A stretch of 64,000 nt of DNA from Pyrinomonadaceae bacterium (GCA_021463165.1 JAJTWY010000013.1:48910-112909), one strand, 5' to 3'. Shown: positions 1-9,323, counted from the stretch's first letter. Numbers and translations are program-made. The notes: generated by a model from the letters alone, not told the origin.

Positions 1-378
1 GCAGCTAAGATGATGAAATACGGTGGTGTTCCCGAGCAGGACGCGTTGCGTATGATAACGCTCAATCCGGCGATCCAGCTTGGCATTGCCAACCGGACGG
101 GTTCGATCGATGTGGGCAAGGATGGTGATATCACGATCTGGTCCGGCCATCCTTTCAGCGCTCTTTCGCTGGCTGAGATGACGATCATTGAAGGCGACGT
201 GTATTTTGACCGGGCAAAGGACAGAACCATGCGTGCTGAACTCGCAAAAGAAAAAGCAGATCTCGAAAAGCTGGATATGAACCGGGCTCCCGGAACGGGC
301 GGAACGCCTCCGCGTGTTCCTTCGGAGCGGAATAGCGGCGACTATCACGATAACGAGGACGGAGGAAACGAACGATGA
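1..378 (+). CDS. Amidohydrolase family protein, C-terminal part (cut by window edge)
   Basis: The reading frame is open from base 1, so the gene starts upstream of the window; the ATG at 10 in the ORF track is internal. The visible end matches the C-terminal part of imidazolonepropionase-like amidohydrolases: a '[10 protein letters not shown]' helix, then a beta-sandwich segment with '[18 protein letters not shown]', which is the usual composite-domain signature. The metal-binding HxH lies in the missing part, so activity cannot be judged. A charged tail rich in Gly, Pro and Arg follows. Its stop overlaps the start of the next amidohydrolase (ATGA), so the two are translationally coupled and may form a hetero-oligomer. 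Confidence 0.85.
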   Translation, partial: AAKMMKYGGVPEQDALRMITLNPAIQLGIANRTGSIDVGKDGDITIWSGHPFSALSLAEMTIIEGDVYFDRAKDRTMRAELAKEKADLEKLDMNRAPGTGGTPPRVPSERNSGDYHDNEDGGNER

Positions 379-1751
379 GAGGAGTAACAAAAGGTATGAT
401 CGCGAAGTTTCTTTCCCTGGTTGTCGCTGCATCGGTAGGTGCACTCGCGGTATCAGCACAAAGTGACGGGTCACAGCAGAATAAGACCGGCCGGGCCGGT
501 ACTTTTGCGATCGTTGGGGCTAGGGTGGTAACGGTTTCAGGGGCGGTCATCGAGAATGGCACTGTCGTCATCCAAAACGGAAAGATCACGGCCGTCGGCG
601 CCGGTGCGGCGATACCGTCGGGGGCTGAGCGCATCGATGGCAAGGGGCTGCAGGTATTTCCCGGCATGATCGACGCGGCCACTAACATGGGGCTGGCCGA
701 GATCGGCCAAGGGGCGAACGCTACCATGGACGTGCAGGAAGTAGGCACGATGAATGCTAACGCCAAAGCGATCGTCGGTATTAATCCGCATTCGTCACAT
801 ATCAACGTAACACGCGTCAATGGTATTACGTCGGTGCTTTCCCGCCCACAAGGCGGTTTGATATCCGGCCAGGCCGCCTTCATCAACCTCAATGGTTCGA
901 CGCAGGCTGAAATGGCCGTTGTTCCGGTTCACAGCCTTGTTATCAACTTTCCCCGTGTTGCAGGCGGCGGGGGCGGGTTCGGTGGCGGCGGCGGTTTTGG
1001 CGGCGGCGGTGGTGGCCAGGGAGCCGATTTTAACGAACTTATTCGCCGGCGTGATGCCGCAGTTGAAGACCTGAAAAAAATGTTTCGCGAGGTCGAGGCC
1101 TACGCAAAGATGGTCGAGGCTTACGCTAAGGACAAGAGTTCGCCGACACCGACAACTTCGCTGCGGTTTGATGCGATGATCCCATACGTCCGTGGCCAGA
1201 GGCCGATCTTGTTCACGGTCGAACGTGAAAGGGACGTTCGGGCTGTCGCGAGGTTCGTTGCGGACACGAAGGTCAAAGGCATCATCGTGGGCGGGCAGGA
1301 GGCCTGGAAGGCGGCGGATGTGCTGAAACAGAACAACATTGCGGTTATCTACACTAATATCTACACCCTTCCGGTCCAGCAGGACGATCCGTACGATTAT
1401 CTTTACGAAGCGCCCTCGCTGCTTCAGAAGGCAGGTGTCAAGTTTGCGGTCTCGACCGGAAATGCCGGCGAGGAGGCCCGAGATCTGCCCTATCACGCTG
1501 GAATTGCCGGGGCGTACGGCCTCGGCAGAGATGAGGCACTGAAGTCTGTGACGCTTTATCCGGCTCAGATCCTGGGTGTCGATGACCAACTCGGATCGAT
1601 CGAGGTCGGCAAGATGGCAAACGTCGTAGTGGCTGACGGCGATATTCTCGATCCGCGGACGAACATAAAGCATATGTTCATCGGCGGCCGCAAGATCCCG
1701 CTAACAAGCCGGCACACGGAATTGTTCGATAGCTTCAAGGACAGAAAATAG
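375..1751 (+). CDS. Secreted amidohydrolase-like protein, metal motif degenerate
   Basis: 458 residues with a signal peptide (residues about 10-29, ending VSAQS). The N-terminal beta-sandwich (about 44-95) and C-terminal '[34 protein letters not shown]' pattern place it in the amidohydrolase superfamily (imidazolonepropionase/prolidase-like branch). Where active members carry PGxIDxHxH, this protein reads '[12 protein letters not shown]' (about 95-106), so both metal-ligand histidines are missing. A glycine-rich insert of repeated [11 protein letters not shown] runs around residues 197-215. It overlaps the preceding amidohydrolase gene by 4 bases. It may be a non-catalytic partner of that protein; this is inference. 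Confidence 0.85.
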   Translation: MRGVTKGMIAKFLSLVVAASVGALAVSAQSDGSQQNKTGRAGTFAIVGARVVTVSGAVIENGTVVIQNGKITAVGAGAAIPSGAERIDGKGLQVFPGMIDAATNMGLAEIGQGANATMDVQEVGTMNANAKAIVGINPHSSHINVTRVNGITSVLSRPQGGLISGQAAFINLNGSTQAEMAVVPVHSLVINFPRVAGGGGGFGGGGGFGGGGGGQGADFNELIRRRDAAVEDLKKMFREVEAYAKMVEAYAKDKSSPTPTTSLRFDAMIPYVRGQRPILFTVERERDVRAVARFVADTKVKGIIVGGQEAWKAADVLKQNNIAVIYTNIYTLPVQQDDPYDYLYEAPSLLQKAGVKFAVSTGNAGEEARDLPYHAGIAGAYGLGRDEALKSVTLYPAQILGVDDQLGSIEVGKMANVVVADGDILDPRTNIKHMFIGGRKIPLTSRHTELFDSFKDRK

Positions 1752-1805
1752 CTGGAACAAGTTTAATTCCATGGGGACTTATTGGACGATCCTGTCCGAT
1801 AGGTC

Positions 1806-2258
1806 CTATTTCTTTTGAGGGATCGTCTCGCCATTTTCAAAGAATTCGAGCGAGGCCGAGTTGAGACAATAGCGAAGCCCGGTCGGCGGCGGGCCGTCAG
1901 GAAAAACGTGGCCCTGGTGCCCACCGCATCGCGCACACCTTATTTCAATACGGCGCATTCCGTAGCTGTTATCTTCGATATTGACCAGATGGTCTTTATC
2001 GAACGGCCGATAGAATGATGGCCAACCGGTGCCGGAATTGAACTTATGACTCGAACTGAAGAGTGGCAGGCCACACAGGCGGCAGGCGTAAGTGCCTTCG
2101 AGTTTATTGTCGAGGAGCGTTCCGCAGAATGCCGGCTCAGTTCCGTGATTCATGAGGATCCGGTATTCCTCTTCATTTAGAGCTTCCGCAAGTCGTTCAA
2201 CGGTTGCCTGGTCGAGTTCCGATATCTCGTAACCGGAATCTGATAATGTTCTTTTCAT
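1806..2258 (-). CDS. msrB: Peptide-methionine (R)-S-oxide reductase MsrB
   Basis: Reduces methionine-R-sulfoxide in proteins, using thioredoxin. Family signatures are clear: '[10 protein letters not shown]', the two zinc CxxC pairs ('CRLC' and 'CARC'), '[16 protein letters not shown]' and the catalytic Cys in 'RYCLNSASL'. About 150 residues, the usual size of a single-domain MsrB with no signal peptide, hence cytosolic. The ORF track begins at a TTG at 2267; I prefer the ATG at 2258 (MKRTLSD). It stands downstream of lpxD on the same strand, with about 75 bases between. Confidence 0.95.
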   Translation of the reverse strand: MKRTLSDSGYEISELDQATVERLAEALNEEEYRILMNHGTEPAFCGTLLDNKLEGTYACRLCGLPLFSSSHKFNSGTGWPSFYRPFDKDHLVNIEDNSYGMRRIEIRCARCGGHQGHVFPDGPPPTGLRYCLNSASLEFFENGETIPQKK

Positions 2259-2340
2259 GTCGATCAATGCTCCGATCCGGCATTAATATTCCATTGTGCT
2301 CGATCAGGCACAGTTTTGCTCGGCGGGCTTGACGGGCCGC

Positions 2341-3372
2341 CTATTCTGTCGATTCTGACCCAAAGACCTTTTTCTCGAGCTTCCTAAGTCGAGAGGCCAT
2401 TTCTCCCAACTTCCTGAACGCTGCTGTTGACCGCAGCCACTCGCGGTTGTCAAAGGCGGGGATGCCGGAGATCACTTTACCGGGTTCTACGTCGTGCGAA
2501 GTCGCTGATTTTGCCGTGATCACAACATCGTCCCCGACCTTCAAGTGGCCGGCGATACCAACCTGGCCGGTGAGGATCACCCGTTTCCCTATGTTCGAAC
2601 TGCCGGCGAGTCCGGTTTGTGAGCAGATCAGCGCGTCTTCATCGATCGTGCACGAATGGCCGATCTGGACCAGGTTATCGATCTTGACGCCTCGTTTTAT
2701 ACGAGTTTCTCCGACAGATGCGCAGTCGATCGCCGTGTTCGCCCCGATCTCGACATCGTCCTCGATCACGACCCGGCCCGTCTGCGGGATCTTTAGCCAG
2801 CGGCGATTCTCATCCTTTGCGTAGCCGAAACCATCCGACCCGATCGTCGTATTGTTGTGAACAATGCAGTTGTGCCCTATCTCGCAGTTCTCGCGGATCG
2901 AAACTCCTGAGTGGATGGTCGAGTTTTCGCCGATCGAAACACCTGGATAAACCGTGACATTAGGCATCAGTCGGACGCCTGAAGCAATATGGCAGTTTGC
3001 ACCTATAACAACATTTGCGTGGATCTCCACGTTCGCGTCAACCTCTGCGGTCTCGTCGATAACGGCAGTCGGATGTATCTGAGGCTCGATCGCCGGTTCC
3101 GGAAAGAAATGGCGCATAGCTCGCGTATAGGCGGCATACGGGTCGTTTGCCCGAAGGATCGCAATATCCGAGCGTTCGATCTCCACACCGTCCTTCAGAT
3201 ATATTGCCGATGCCTTTGTCTCAGCGATCTGAGGGGTATATTTGGGATTGGCGAGGAAGGTGATGTCGCCATCGCCCGCGATGTCGAGCCCTGCCGTCGA
3301 GGTTATATCAAGGTCCGGCGAGCCACGTTCGACGGTTGCCCCGGTCAGTTCCGCGAGAGTACCCAGTTTCAT
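2341..3372 (-). CDS. lpxD: UDP-3-O-(3-hydroxyacyl)glucosamine N-acyltransferase
   Basis: Third step of lipid A synthesis: transfers a 3-hydroxyacyl chain from ACP to the 2-amino group of UDP-3-O-acyl-glucosamine. The 343 residues show the LpxD N-terminal uridine-binding domain (starting KLGTLAELTGA) and then a long left-handed beta-helix of hexapeptide repeats (about 105-310), with the catalytic His in 'GIAGHLKVGDDV' and the 'NTTIGSDGFGYA' segment typical of LpxD. The C-terminal helix ends in a charged coiled coil. It is not linked here to lpxA/fabZ as in many proteobacteria. Its presence supports a lipid A-containing outer membrane. Confidence 0.97.
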   Translation of the reverse strand: MKLGTLAELTGATVERGSPDLDITSTAGLDIAGDGDITFLANPKYTPQIAETKASAIYLKDGVEIERSDIAILRANDPYAAYTRAMRHFFPEPAIEPQIHPTAVIDETAEVDANVEIHANVVIGANCHIASGVRLMPNVTVYPGVSIGENSTIHSGVSIRENCEIGHNCIVHNNTTIGSDGFGYAKDENRRWLKIPQTGRVVIEDDVEIGANTAIDCASVGETRIKRGVKIDNLVQIGHSCTIDEDALICSQTGLAGSSNIGKRVILTGQVGIAGHLKVGDDVVITAKSATSHDVEPGKVISGIPAFDNREWLRSTAAFRKLGEMASRLRKLEKKVFGSESTE

Positions 3373-3565
3373 AAGAATGTCTCGATAACCTGTTCAGCGA
3401 CGGGTAACACTATTCTTGCAGACAAACTTTACCTTCGCAAAGCCGATATCCGGGGCCCCATTTTTGAGAATTTGCCGACAAGGAGCGACTTGACAGCTAG
3501 TCTCGCACATGGCCGTACCGGCTGAGGTCAATGCGCGAGTGCGTGAGAATGACTCGCGAGGCCTG

Positions 3566-4081
3566 TCACTTACAGGGGATATCCAGTTCCGGTGAGGTTA
3601 TCGGAACCGCCGTTACGGTCCAAGTGTCTCCGGCGGGTACGATCTTTGCGGCAAAGGTCGGTACACGGAGCAACGGATTTGGAATATCGTTACGGGTCTC
3701 AACACCCACACGGGCCCAGTGAAAGCCATCGCACTGATAAAAAGTGATGTCAGTCGAAGTTCGTTTTTCCGCCAGGAGGAAATGATCGCGAACCGTCAGT
3801 TCCATTGCCGCCGAAACGCGCACCTGGTCGCCGGCTTTCGGACGGTTAAGGTACCACAATCCTGCCCCGCCGATGGCGATCAGCACACAAACAACGATCA
3901 GGGTTTTCAAATAGCTTCCGGAACTCTTCCTCGTTTCTTCGACCGTCTGAAAAAGCCGGTCCTTTTCGACGACTATCGGCCCTCTGTCGGCGCGGACCGA
4001 AGCTTGGGCAGTAGTTGTCGTCGAAGGCTGCGCGTTCGCAGGCTTTACCACTTCGTCCAAGAGTCCCTTCTGAAATTTCAT
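3566..4081 (-). CDS. Hypothetical single-pass membrane protein
   Basis: 171 residues, not matched to a named family by eye. The N-terminal 55 residues are polar and Thr/Ala-rich, followed by one clear transmembrane helix (about 57-79, 'YLKTLIVVCVLIAIGGAGLWYL') and a C-terminal soluble domain of about 90 residues with two cysteines ('YQCDGFHW' and 'DIPCK'). Likely anchored with the C-terminal domain outside the cytoplasm. About 190 bases upstream of lpxD on the same strand; a functional link is not evident. Confidence 0.6.
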   Translation of the reverse strand: MKFQKGLLDEVVKPANAQPSTTTTAQASVRADRGPIVVEKDRLFQTVEETRKSSGSYLKTLIVVCVLIAIGGAGLWYLNRPKAGDQVRVSAAMELTVRDHFLLAEKRTSTDITFYQCDGFHWARVGVETRNDIPNPLLRVPTFAAKIVPAGDTWTVTAVPITSPELDIPCK

Positions 4082-4233
4082 GACCTTATGACGAGGTATA
4101 CCACTATAAAGGTTGCGCGAGCAAACAATTTCTCAAAAAAGTGACGCTGGAGCCCGGCGGCCAACGATCAATTTGGGAACCACCTTGGAAAAACCAGAAC
4201 TAGACTCAGAATATCACGCCGCTGCAGCCGGCA

Positions 4234-4261
4234 TCGACAAAGACCGAAAAGGTTTTATAAT
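4234..4261 (+). promoter_or_regulatory. Sigma-70-type promoter for the potassium channel gene
   Basis: TCGACA at 4234-4239 and TATAAT at 4256-4261 are separated by 16 bases. The -10 is a perfect consensus and the -35 matches five of six. It lies about 37 bases before the ATG of the ion-channel gene. Confidence 0.55.
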
Positions 4262-4298
4262 TTCGTTTTCGCCAACCTAATTTGATTCGGAGACACGT

Positions 4299-4676
4299 AT
4301 GGAAAAATACAAGAAGAGCATATCTCGAGCGACTGATACATTTCGCGAGATATTGCTGTATTACGTTGGGGTTATAGTTGCTTCGGCGTTGCTGTATTCA
4401 TTTCTTGAAGACAAGCCGATCTTCGATTCGTTCTGGTGGGCTTGCGTTACGGGTTTGACCATCGGCTACGGTGATATGTATCCGGTCACGGTCGGAGGCA
4501 AGATAGTTGCGCTATTCCTGATGCACATCGTACCGCTGGTCATCATTCCGCTGATCGTTGCCCGGCTGCTGAGCAATATCATCGAGGATCAGAATGAGTT
4601 CAGCCACGATGAACAGGAAATAATGAAGAACGATATCCAGGCGATCAAACAAGCACTTGGAATCGATAAATCATAA
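4299..4676 (+). CDS. Two-TM potassium channel protein
   Basis: 125 residues with two transmembrane helices (about 18-37 and 68-90) flanking a pore loop that carries the K+ selectivity filter 'TIGYGD'. This is the minimal Ion_trans_2/Kcv-like topology, expected to work as a tetramer in the inner membrane. No RCK/TrkA regulatory domain follows; there is only a short charged tail. A good promoter sits immediately upstream and a hairpin follows, so it is probably monocistronic. Confidence 0.88.
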   Translation: MEKYKKSISRATDTFREILLYYVGVIVASALLYSFLEDKPIFDSFWWACVTGLTIGYGDMYPVTVGGKIVALFLMHIVPLVIIPLIVARLLSNIIEDQNEFSHDEQEIMKNDIQAIKQALGIDKS

Positions 4677-4684
4677 CGCCGCAA

Positions 4685-4720
4685 TTGAAAAGGCCCCGAG
4701 CTTGAGAGCCCAGGGCCTGT
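4685..4720 (-). terminator. Intrinsic terminator between the channel and RRM genes
   Basis: On the minus strand a GC-rich hairpin (GGCCC...GGGCC with an imperfect inner stem) is followed by CCTTTTC. It sits just past the stop of the RRM gene and may also serve the convergent channel gene. Confidence 0.6.
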
Positions 4721-4736
4721 CATCTTGTCGCAATGG

Positions 4737-5078
4737 TTACCAGCCTCCGCCGCCGTATCCGCCGCGGCCACCGCCGCGATTGCCGCCGCCACGATTGCCA
4801 CCGCCATAGCCACCGCGGCCACCACCGCCGCTGCGTTCCTGCGGTTTGGCCTCATTCACCTTGAGCTGGCGGCCATCAACTTCCTTGCCGTTGAGCTGAG
4901 CGATCGCATTTTCACCATCGGCCTGGTTGGTCATCTCAACGAAGCCAAAGCCGCGTGACCGGCCAGTTTCACGATCTTCGATAACATTTGCCGATTCGAC
5001 TGGGCCGATCTCGCCGAAGAGTTCGTTAAGGTCCTGATTGCTGGTGTTGAAGGATAGATTTCCTACGTATAGTTTCAT
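4737..5078 (-). CDS. RNA-binding protein with one RRM and a Gly/Arg-rich tail
   Basis: 113 residues: an RNA recognition motif (about 1-80) with RNP2 'KLYVGNLSF' and RNP1 'RSRGFGFVEM', followed by a glycine/arginine tail (GGGGRGGYGGGN-like) of about 30 residues. This is the architecture of the small bacterial/cyanobacterial Rbp proteins, often cold-induced. A strong ribosome-binding site (AGGAAAGG) precedes the ATG at 5078. The alanine-rich plus-strand ORF over its tail is a shadow of the Gly codons. Confidence 0.93.
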   Translation of the reverse strand: MKLYVGNLSFNTSNQDLNELFGEIGPVESANVIEDRETGRSRGFGFVEMTNQADGENAIAQLNGKEVDGRQLKVNEAKPQERSGGGGRGGYGGGNRGGGNRGGGRGGYGGGGW

Positions 5079-5391
5079 TTTGTTTTCCTTTCCTATTTGG
5101 GGCTACTGAGAAGTGACCTTAAGCGGACGTTTCTTCCATTTGAGAAAGGCCGGTTCAGGATACTCAAAAAATCTGAGAGCTACTTCTAACTTCTAACAAA
5201 GGGCCTGCTCTCAAACTTATCCAAAACCGTTTAAGACAAAGCGCGAGACCGCAAGGGTGTCGCGAGAGAAGGGTTGACACTTGAGACATTGACAGCTTCG
5301 GCAACAAAAAGCAAGCAAAAGAGCTTGTCGATCGTCCGCATGCTTTGTGCAAGATCGAAATTTCATACAGAATCGTTTATGCTTATAGGTA
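5079..5391. other. Divergent intergenic region, RRM gene / infA
   Basis: 313 bases with no convincing gene. It must hold the RRM gene's 5' leader (minus) and the infA promoter (plus). Two TTGACA hexamers occur close together near 5274-5295, but no well-spaced -10 could be paired with confidence. The two short minus-strand ORFs of the track here show no recognisable features. Confidence 0.4.
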
Positions 5392-5610
5392 ATGAAGGAA
5401 GAACTAATAGAAATGGCTGGGGTCGTTGTTGACAAGCAGCCAAATGCGTATTTCAAAGTGCAGTTGAACGACAGCGATCATATGGTCCTTGCTACCATTT
5501 CCGGACGCATGCGGCGTAATAGGATCCGCATCCTGATGGGGGATCGCGTGGACGTCGAACTCTCGCCGTACGACCTGACCAAAGGCCGCATCACCTACCG
5601 CCACAAATAG
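5392..5610 (+). CDS. infA: Translation initiation factor IF-1
   Basis: 72 residues, the standard IF-1 length, a single OB fold that binds the 30S A site. Family sequence is clear: '[18 protein letters not shown]', '[18 protein letters not shown]', '[17 protein letters not shown]'. The ATG at 5392 fits the usual N terminus (EELIEM-). It is not in a ribosomal protein operon here; no rpmJ or rpsM follows, so it may be a second copy or a relocated infA. Confidence 0.95.
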   Translation: MKEELIEMAGVVVDKQPNAYFKVQLNDSDHMVLATISGRMRRNRIRILMGDRVDVELSPYDLTKGRITYRHK

Positions 5611-5689
5611 GGTCAGATCAGCCAGTTTTTCACCAGTATCGGACGGATACCGCATTTAGTAGTGACCGATGTAACACACCGGTGGTATC

Positions 5690-6853
5690 ATGTCGGATAC
5701 TATGGGATCGTCAAATTTTTGCTCATATCCGCTTGCTTTCCTGATCGCTGTGCTGAGCACCGTCACTGTCGCGGCTCAGTCGCCATCCGTCGGCGATGAG
5801 GTTCGATACCAGTGTTTCTGCTTTGGTCAGGAATGGGTCAAAGCAACAGTCTTGAGCGTTGGCGGAGGGAACGTGCGCGTTCGCTTCGGCAATCTGGACA
5901 GTCAGGTTGTAACGCTGCCGATCAATTCGCCGAAGCTTCGGATGAGTGGCACGACGTCGGAGTTTCGTGCGGATCCGATACAACAGGCCTTCAGTGCCGA
6001 GGCCGGACGGTTTCAAAAAGCGGTCGCTGTCTTCGCGCATTTTTACGACCCGCAGTTCAACTATGGCGGGGGTTATGTACGTGCTGAAGAATGGCGACAG
6101 GCGATGACTGAACTGGCCGAGCTTGATTCGCTGTGCAAAACACGATTTCGCGGTGTCAAGAATTTCGAGGGTCCCACTTACATCAAGCTGGGAAGTATCG
6201 ACTACCGTTTTGCCACCTGGTGTGAAGTCGCCGCAAGGCGTACCCAGATCGAGCCGATAGCCCGCGCCGGGATCGCGAAGACGCTTATTAATCTCGGCTA
6301 CACGGAAGAAAATCTCAACTTTGGTTTCAACGAGCCTGACAACCCCGTTCGTTGGGAGACCCAGGAATTGATCTGGCAGCGAGAAAAATGGCGGGCCGCA
6401 AAGCTCGCCTGGCTCAAGCCGAAGTATGCCGAGTACGGTGTGGCGGTACCGGCAGACGCTACTGCGGCTGCCGAAAAGCGAGCCGATCAATTAAAGGAAC
6501 TGGTGCTGGCAGGTGCCCCAAACCGCTCATACAAGCAGCCGCCGTATCGCGACGCCGCAGCTGAAGCGGTGGTGAAGGCGGCGTTTTTGAAGGAATATCC
6601 CGGCGTTCAGGTCGTCAAGATCGGTCTCGACTATCGAACCTGGGTCCAGCGCAAGAGCCTTGACTATATCGCTAGCGACGATATCTTTCGCTACTACAAG
6701 GTCAGCTATAATTCGTACAAACGTGGCACCGCCTTGCTGAAAATTCCGGGCCGCCCGTTCTGCCAGATGCACGATTGGGTCGTTGGATTGAGCGGAAAAT
6801 CGATCGTGCCGGCCGGTGTCGGGGGAAGCGGAACGTTTATGCGGTGTGAGTAG
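5690..6853 (+). CDS. Secreted hypothetical protein with SH3/Tudor-like N-terminal domain
   Basis: 387 residues. A signal peptide ends near residue 30 (TVAAQS). The next 50 residues ('VGDEVRYQC...GQEWVKATVLSVGGGNVRVRF') resemble a small barrel of the Tudor/Agenet type, as found in eukaryote-like plant homeodomain linkers and several acidobacterial secreted proteins. The remainder is not recognised; it is rich in Trp, Tyr and charged residues and contains paired cysteines near the C terminus. Alternative ATG at 5702. Single gene with no obvious operon partners. Confidence 0.65.
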   Translation: MSDTMGSSNFCSYPLAFLIAVLSTVTVAAQSPSVGDEVRYQCFCFGQEWVKATVLSVGGGNVRVRFGNLDSQVVTLPINSPKLRMSGTTSEFRADPIQQAFSAEAGRFQKAVAVFAHFYDPQFNYGGGYVRAEEWRQAMTELAELDSLCKTRFRGVKNFEGPTYIKLGSIDYRFATWCEVAARRTQIEPIARAGIAKTLINLGYTEENLNFGFNEPDNPVRWETQELIWQREKWRAAKLAWLKPKYAEYGVAVPADATAAAEKRADQLKELVLAGAPNRSYKQPPYRDAAAEAVVKAAFLKEYPGVQVVKIGLDYRTWVQRKSLDYIASDDIFRYYKVSYNSYKRGTALLKIPGRPFCQMHDWVVGLSGKSIVPAGVGGSGTFMRCE

Positions 6854-6942
6854 CCAACATTTTGTGGCGACGCCGGGCTGGCTCAGGTCGGCTGGTGAAT
6901 AAGATCCTTTCTAGCTAATATTGAGATAGGAGTTTTCTTATT

Positions 6943-7347
6943 ATGAAACGAGGTTTCTTCGGGTCTTTATTATCTTTTGGTTTGTTGCTGATCTGTGTTA
7001 TGGCCGCGGCGGCCCAGTCGAAATCAGTCGCCGGGGAATGGGACGGGGCATTTGAAACTCCGGGCGGAGCCCGGCCATTCAAACTCGTGCTGAAAGTAGA
7101 TGGCGAAAGGCTAACCGGCACGTCGAAACGCTCCTCGGGTGACGTGCCGATCCAGGGCACGATCAAGGGGAAGGATATTAGCTTCAGCTATACTATCAGT
7201 TACAACGGGAACGACCTGACGATGAGCTTTATCGGTAAAGTAGATGGCGAGACGATGGGCGGATCAGTGTCTTTCGGCGGCAACGCCGATGACGTATGGA
7301 CGGCAAAACGGGCACCCGCCGAAAAGCCAAAATCGGACAAACCATGA
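6943..7347 (+). CDS. Secreted small beta-rich hypothetical protein
   Basis: 134 residues with a clear signal peptide (residues 1-24, AAAQS). The mature part, beginning 'VAGEWDGAFETPGGARPFKLVLKVDG', alternates hydrophobic and polar residues and looks like a small lipocalin-like beta barrel ('LTGTSKRSSGDVPIQGTIKG', 'MSFIGKVDGETMGG'). Many acidobacterial genomes carry such 'W-x-G-x-W' secreted proteins of unknown role. The stop overlaps the start of the next small ORF (ATGA). Confidence 0.7.
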   Translation: MKRGFFGSLLSFGLLLICVMAAAAQSKSVAGEWDGAFETPGGARPFKLVLKVDGERLTGTSKRSSGDVPIQGTIKGKDISFSYTISYNGNDLTMSFIGKVDGETMGGSVSFGGNADDVWTAKRAPAEKPKSDKP

Positions 7348-7544
7348 CCGCGGAATTCGAGGCCCTCGCTTGCGATCCCGACCTGGAATCTTCGCGTGGG
7401 CCGGGCGGCACTCTCATCTTCGTCGATGGTGGCCAGTATTGTGTCATCGGGACGGAATTCGTAAGCACCGAAGAGAGTGACTGCTACGCATTCGGCTCGA
7501 CGAAAGAAGAGGCCCTGGCTAACTACGCTCTCAGGCGGCAATGA
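7344..7544 (+). CDS. Small hypothetical protein, coupled to the upstream gene
   Basis: The ATG at 7344 overlaps the TGA of the previous gene (ATGA), so I choose it over the longer track start at 7296. 66 residues, acidic, with two or three cysteines and no signal peptide or membrane segment ('GGTLIFVDGGQYCVIGTEF', 'STKEEALANYALRRQ'). The pattern resembles small HicB-like/DUF1902-type folds only vaguely. No function can be assigned. Confidence 0.5.
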   Translation: MTAEFEALACDPDLESSRGPGGTLIFVDGGQYCVIGTEFVSTEESDCYAFGSTKEEALANYALRRQ

Positions 7545-7619
7545 GAGCCAGGTTATGGGTCGTCCTGTTGAATAACTCGCCAACCTAAAGTATCCTGATT
7601 CCACAAAAGGAGAAAAACA

Positions 7620-8507
7620 ATGGAGCGTAAGACGGCAGATCAGTATCCGCAGGAGCTGTTGGACCTTTTTCACGAATGGCAGCATGGCGACCTGGACAGG
7701 CGTTCGTTTATGAGCGGGATCGCGAAATTCGCGGTCGGCGGGCTAACGGTCGCGGCGATCTTTGAAAGCCTCAAGCCAAACTACGCTTGGGCGCAGACGG
7801 TCAACCCCGACGATAAGGACATCAGGGTCGGCTACGAGGTTGTCCAGTCACCCAACGGGAACGGAACGATCAAAGGCTATTTTGCCAGGCCCGCGAAGGG
7901 TAAGAAATTCCCCGCAGTTTTGGTCATTCACGAGAATCGCGGGCTGAATCCTTATATCGAAGATGTTGCCCGCCGGTTTGCTAAGGTGGGAATGATGGCT
8001 CTTGCTCCCGATGGATTGACCTCGGTGGGAGGCTATCCGGGCGACGAACAGAAAGCCGCCGCTGCATTTCGCACCGTCGATGGCAAGAAGATGACAGAGG
8101 ATTTTGTCGCCGCTGCGATGTGGCTGAAGAAGCATAAGGACGGAAACGGCAAACTCGGTGCTGTCGGGTTTTGCTTCGGCGGAGGTATGGTAAACCAACT
8201 CGCGGTTCGACTCGGCAAAGATCTGAATGCCGGAGTTCCGTTCTACGGCAGCCAGGCGGGCATCGCGGATGTGCCCAAGATCATGGCCCCGATGATGTTC
8301 CAATATGCCGGCAACGACCAGCGCATCAATGCAAATATCGCTGCTTACGAGGCGGCCCTCAGAGAGAATAAGAAAACCTTTGAGTCGTTCATTTACGAAG
8401 GCAAGCAGCACGGGTTTCACAACGACACGACGCCGCGCTATGATGCGGAAGCTGCCAAATTGGCCTGGGAGCGGACGCTCGCCCATTTCAAAAAGTATCT
8501 GAAATAG
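7620..8507 (+). CDS. Dienelactone hydrolase family protein (exported)
   Basis: 295 residues, alpha/beta hydrolase of the carboxymethylenebutenolidase family. The Cys nucleophile is in 'GAVGFCFGGGMV', the Asp in 'YAGNDQRINA' and the His in 'GKQHGFHND', so the Cys-Asp-His triad is intact. The N terminus carries a Tat-like region ('DRRSFMSGIAKFAVGGLTVAAIF', about residues 23-45) that lacks the strict twin Arg-Arg-x-Phe-Leu-Lys but fits the RR-x-F form. Good ribosome-binding site (AAAGGAGAAAAACA). Probably periplasmic ester or lactone hydrolase; substrate unknown. Confidence 0.88.
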   Translation: MERKTADQYPQELLDLFHEWQHGDLDRRSFMSGIAKFAVGGLTVAAIFESLKPNYAWAQTVNPDDKDIRVGYEVVQSPNGNGTIKGYFARPAKGKKFPAVLVIHENRGLNPYIEDVARRFAKVGMMALAPDGLTSVGGYPGDEQKAAAAFRTVDGKKMTEDFVAAAMWLKKHKDGNGKLGAVGFCFGGGMVNQLAVRLGKDLNAGVPFYGSQAGIADVPKIMAPMMFQYAGNDQRINANIAAYEAALRENKKTFESFIYEGKQHGFHNDTTPRYDAEAAKLAWERTLAHFKKYLK

Positions 8508-8564
8508 ACCTTCGGACGATGCGGCGTTTTGCCACTATCGCCGTGTTTGCTATCTTGTTAACTG

Positions 8565-8759
8565 ATGAGTAATTCAACTAGAATGTCAAAGACCGTTGGC
8601 CGTTTGGCCTCGCTGGTGTGCGCGGCCGGCGTCATATCGTTTTTCATTGGCTTGTTCGGGGGCCCGCGTTCGATGGTCATCATCGGAGCGGCCCTTATGA
8701 GCGCCTCGCTCATCGGCTTTTTTATCGAAGAGCAGGGAAATCGGAAAGCCCGCGCATAG
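8565..8759 (+). CDS. Small two-TM membrane protein
   Basis: 64 residues with two hydrophobic helices (about 14-31 and 35-53) separated by 'GGPRSM', and a short charged tail. No family recognised. Codon use and spacing between neighbours fit a real gene. Confidence 0.5.
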   Translation: MSNSTRMSKTVGRLASLVCAAGVISFFIGLFGGPRSMVIIGAALMSASLIGFFIEEQGNRKARA

Positions 8760-8829
8760 CTTCATCCCATCCTCTCCATAAAGCCCATCCCCTCATGTAT
8801 GAAGGGGCCAGATAAAGGAATATTTTTCT

Positions 8830-9300
8830 ATGAAAGATAAAATGTCTTTGCGGGCGAGTGTGCGCTCCGCATTGTTGATCATTGGTTTTTTCGTGGCGGT
8901 TGCGTTGATCCGCGACTGGACACCGACGACGGCCCAGGTCACGCCGACCAAGATCGCGGTCATTGATACCGAAGCGGTACTGCTTCGTTCGAAGATCGGA
9001 AAAGCGATGACCGTCGAACTCGAAAAGGTGCAGCAGGACTCACAACGTCAGTTCAAAGCGGAGACCGACCCCGCAAAACGCGAACAGATCAAGGTCGCCG
9101 CACAAAAGAAATACAACGACACTCGAGATCGCCTGCTCGCTCAGGCCGACACCAAAATGACGCCTATCATCAACTCCGTCGGCAGGGAGATGAAAGCCGC
9201 CGCGATCTTTCGCAAATTCGAATCAGGCCTGATCTACGCCGACGACTCACTCGATATAACCAACACCGTTATCCAACGCATCGACGCCGCCACGCCGTAA
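8830..9300 (+). CDS. OmpH/Skp-like periplasmic protein
   Basis: 156 residues. An N-terminal signal anchor (about 12-30) is followed by 'KIAVIDTEAVLL', the first beta-strand of OmpH/Skp proteins, and a long charged helical stretch (about 58-115) of the kind that forms the tentacle coiled coils of Skp trimers. Skp-family proteins chaperone outer-membrane proteins. It is separate from bamA/lpxD here, so it may be a paralogue with another client. Confidence 0.7.
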   Translation: MKDKMSLRASVRSALLIIGFFVAVALIRDWTPTTAQVTPTKIAVIDTEAVLLRSKIGKAMTVELEKVQQDSQRQFKAETDPAKREQIKVAAQKKYNDTRDRLLAQADTKMTPIINSVGREMKAAAIFRKFESGLIYADDSLDITNTVIQRIDAATP

Positions 9301-9323
9301 TAATCGATAAACGGATTTCAAAG

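Noticed and set aside
185-1673. Long minus-strand ORFs (185-892, 795-1673) over the amidohydrolases
   Set aside because: They lie opposite a clear gene, have no start signal or known motif and match the shadow pattern of codon-biased genes.
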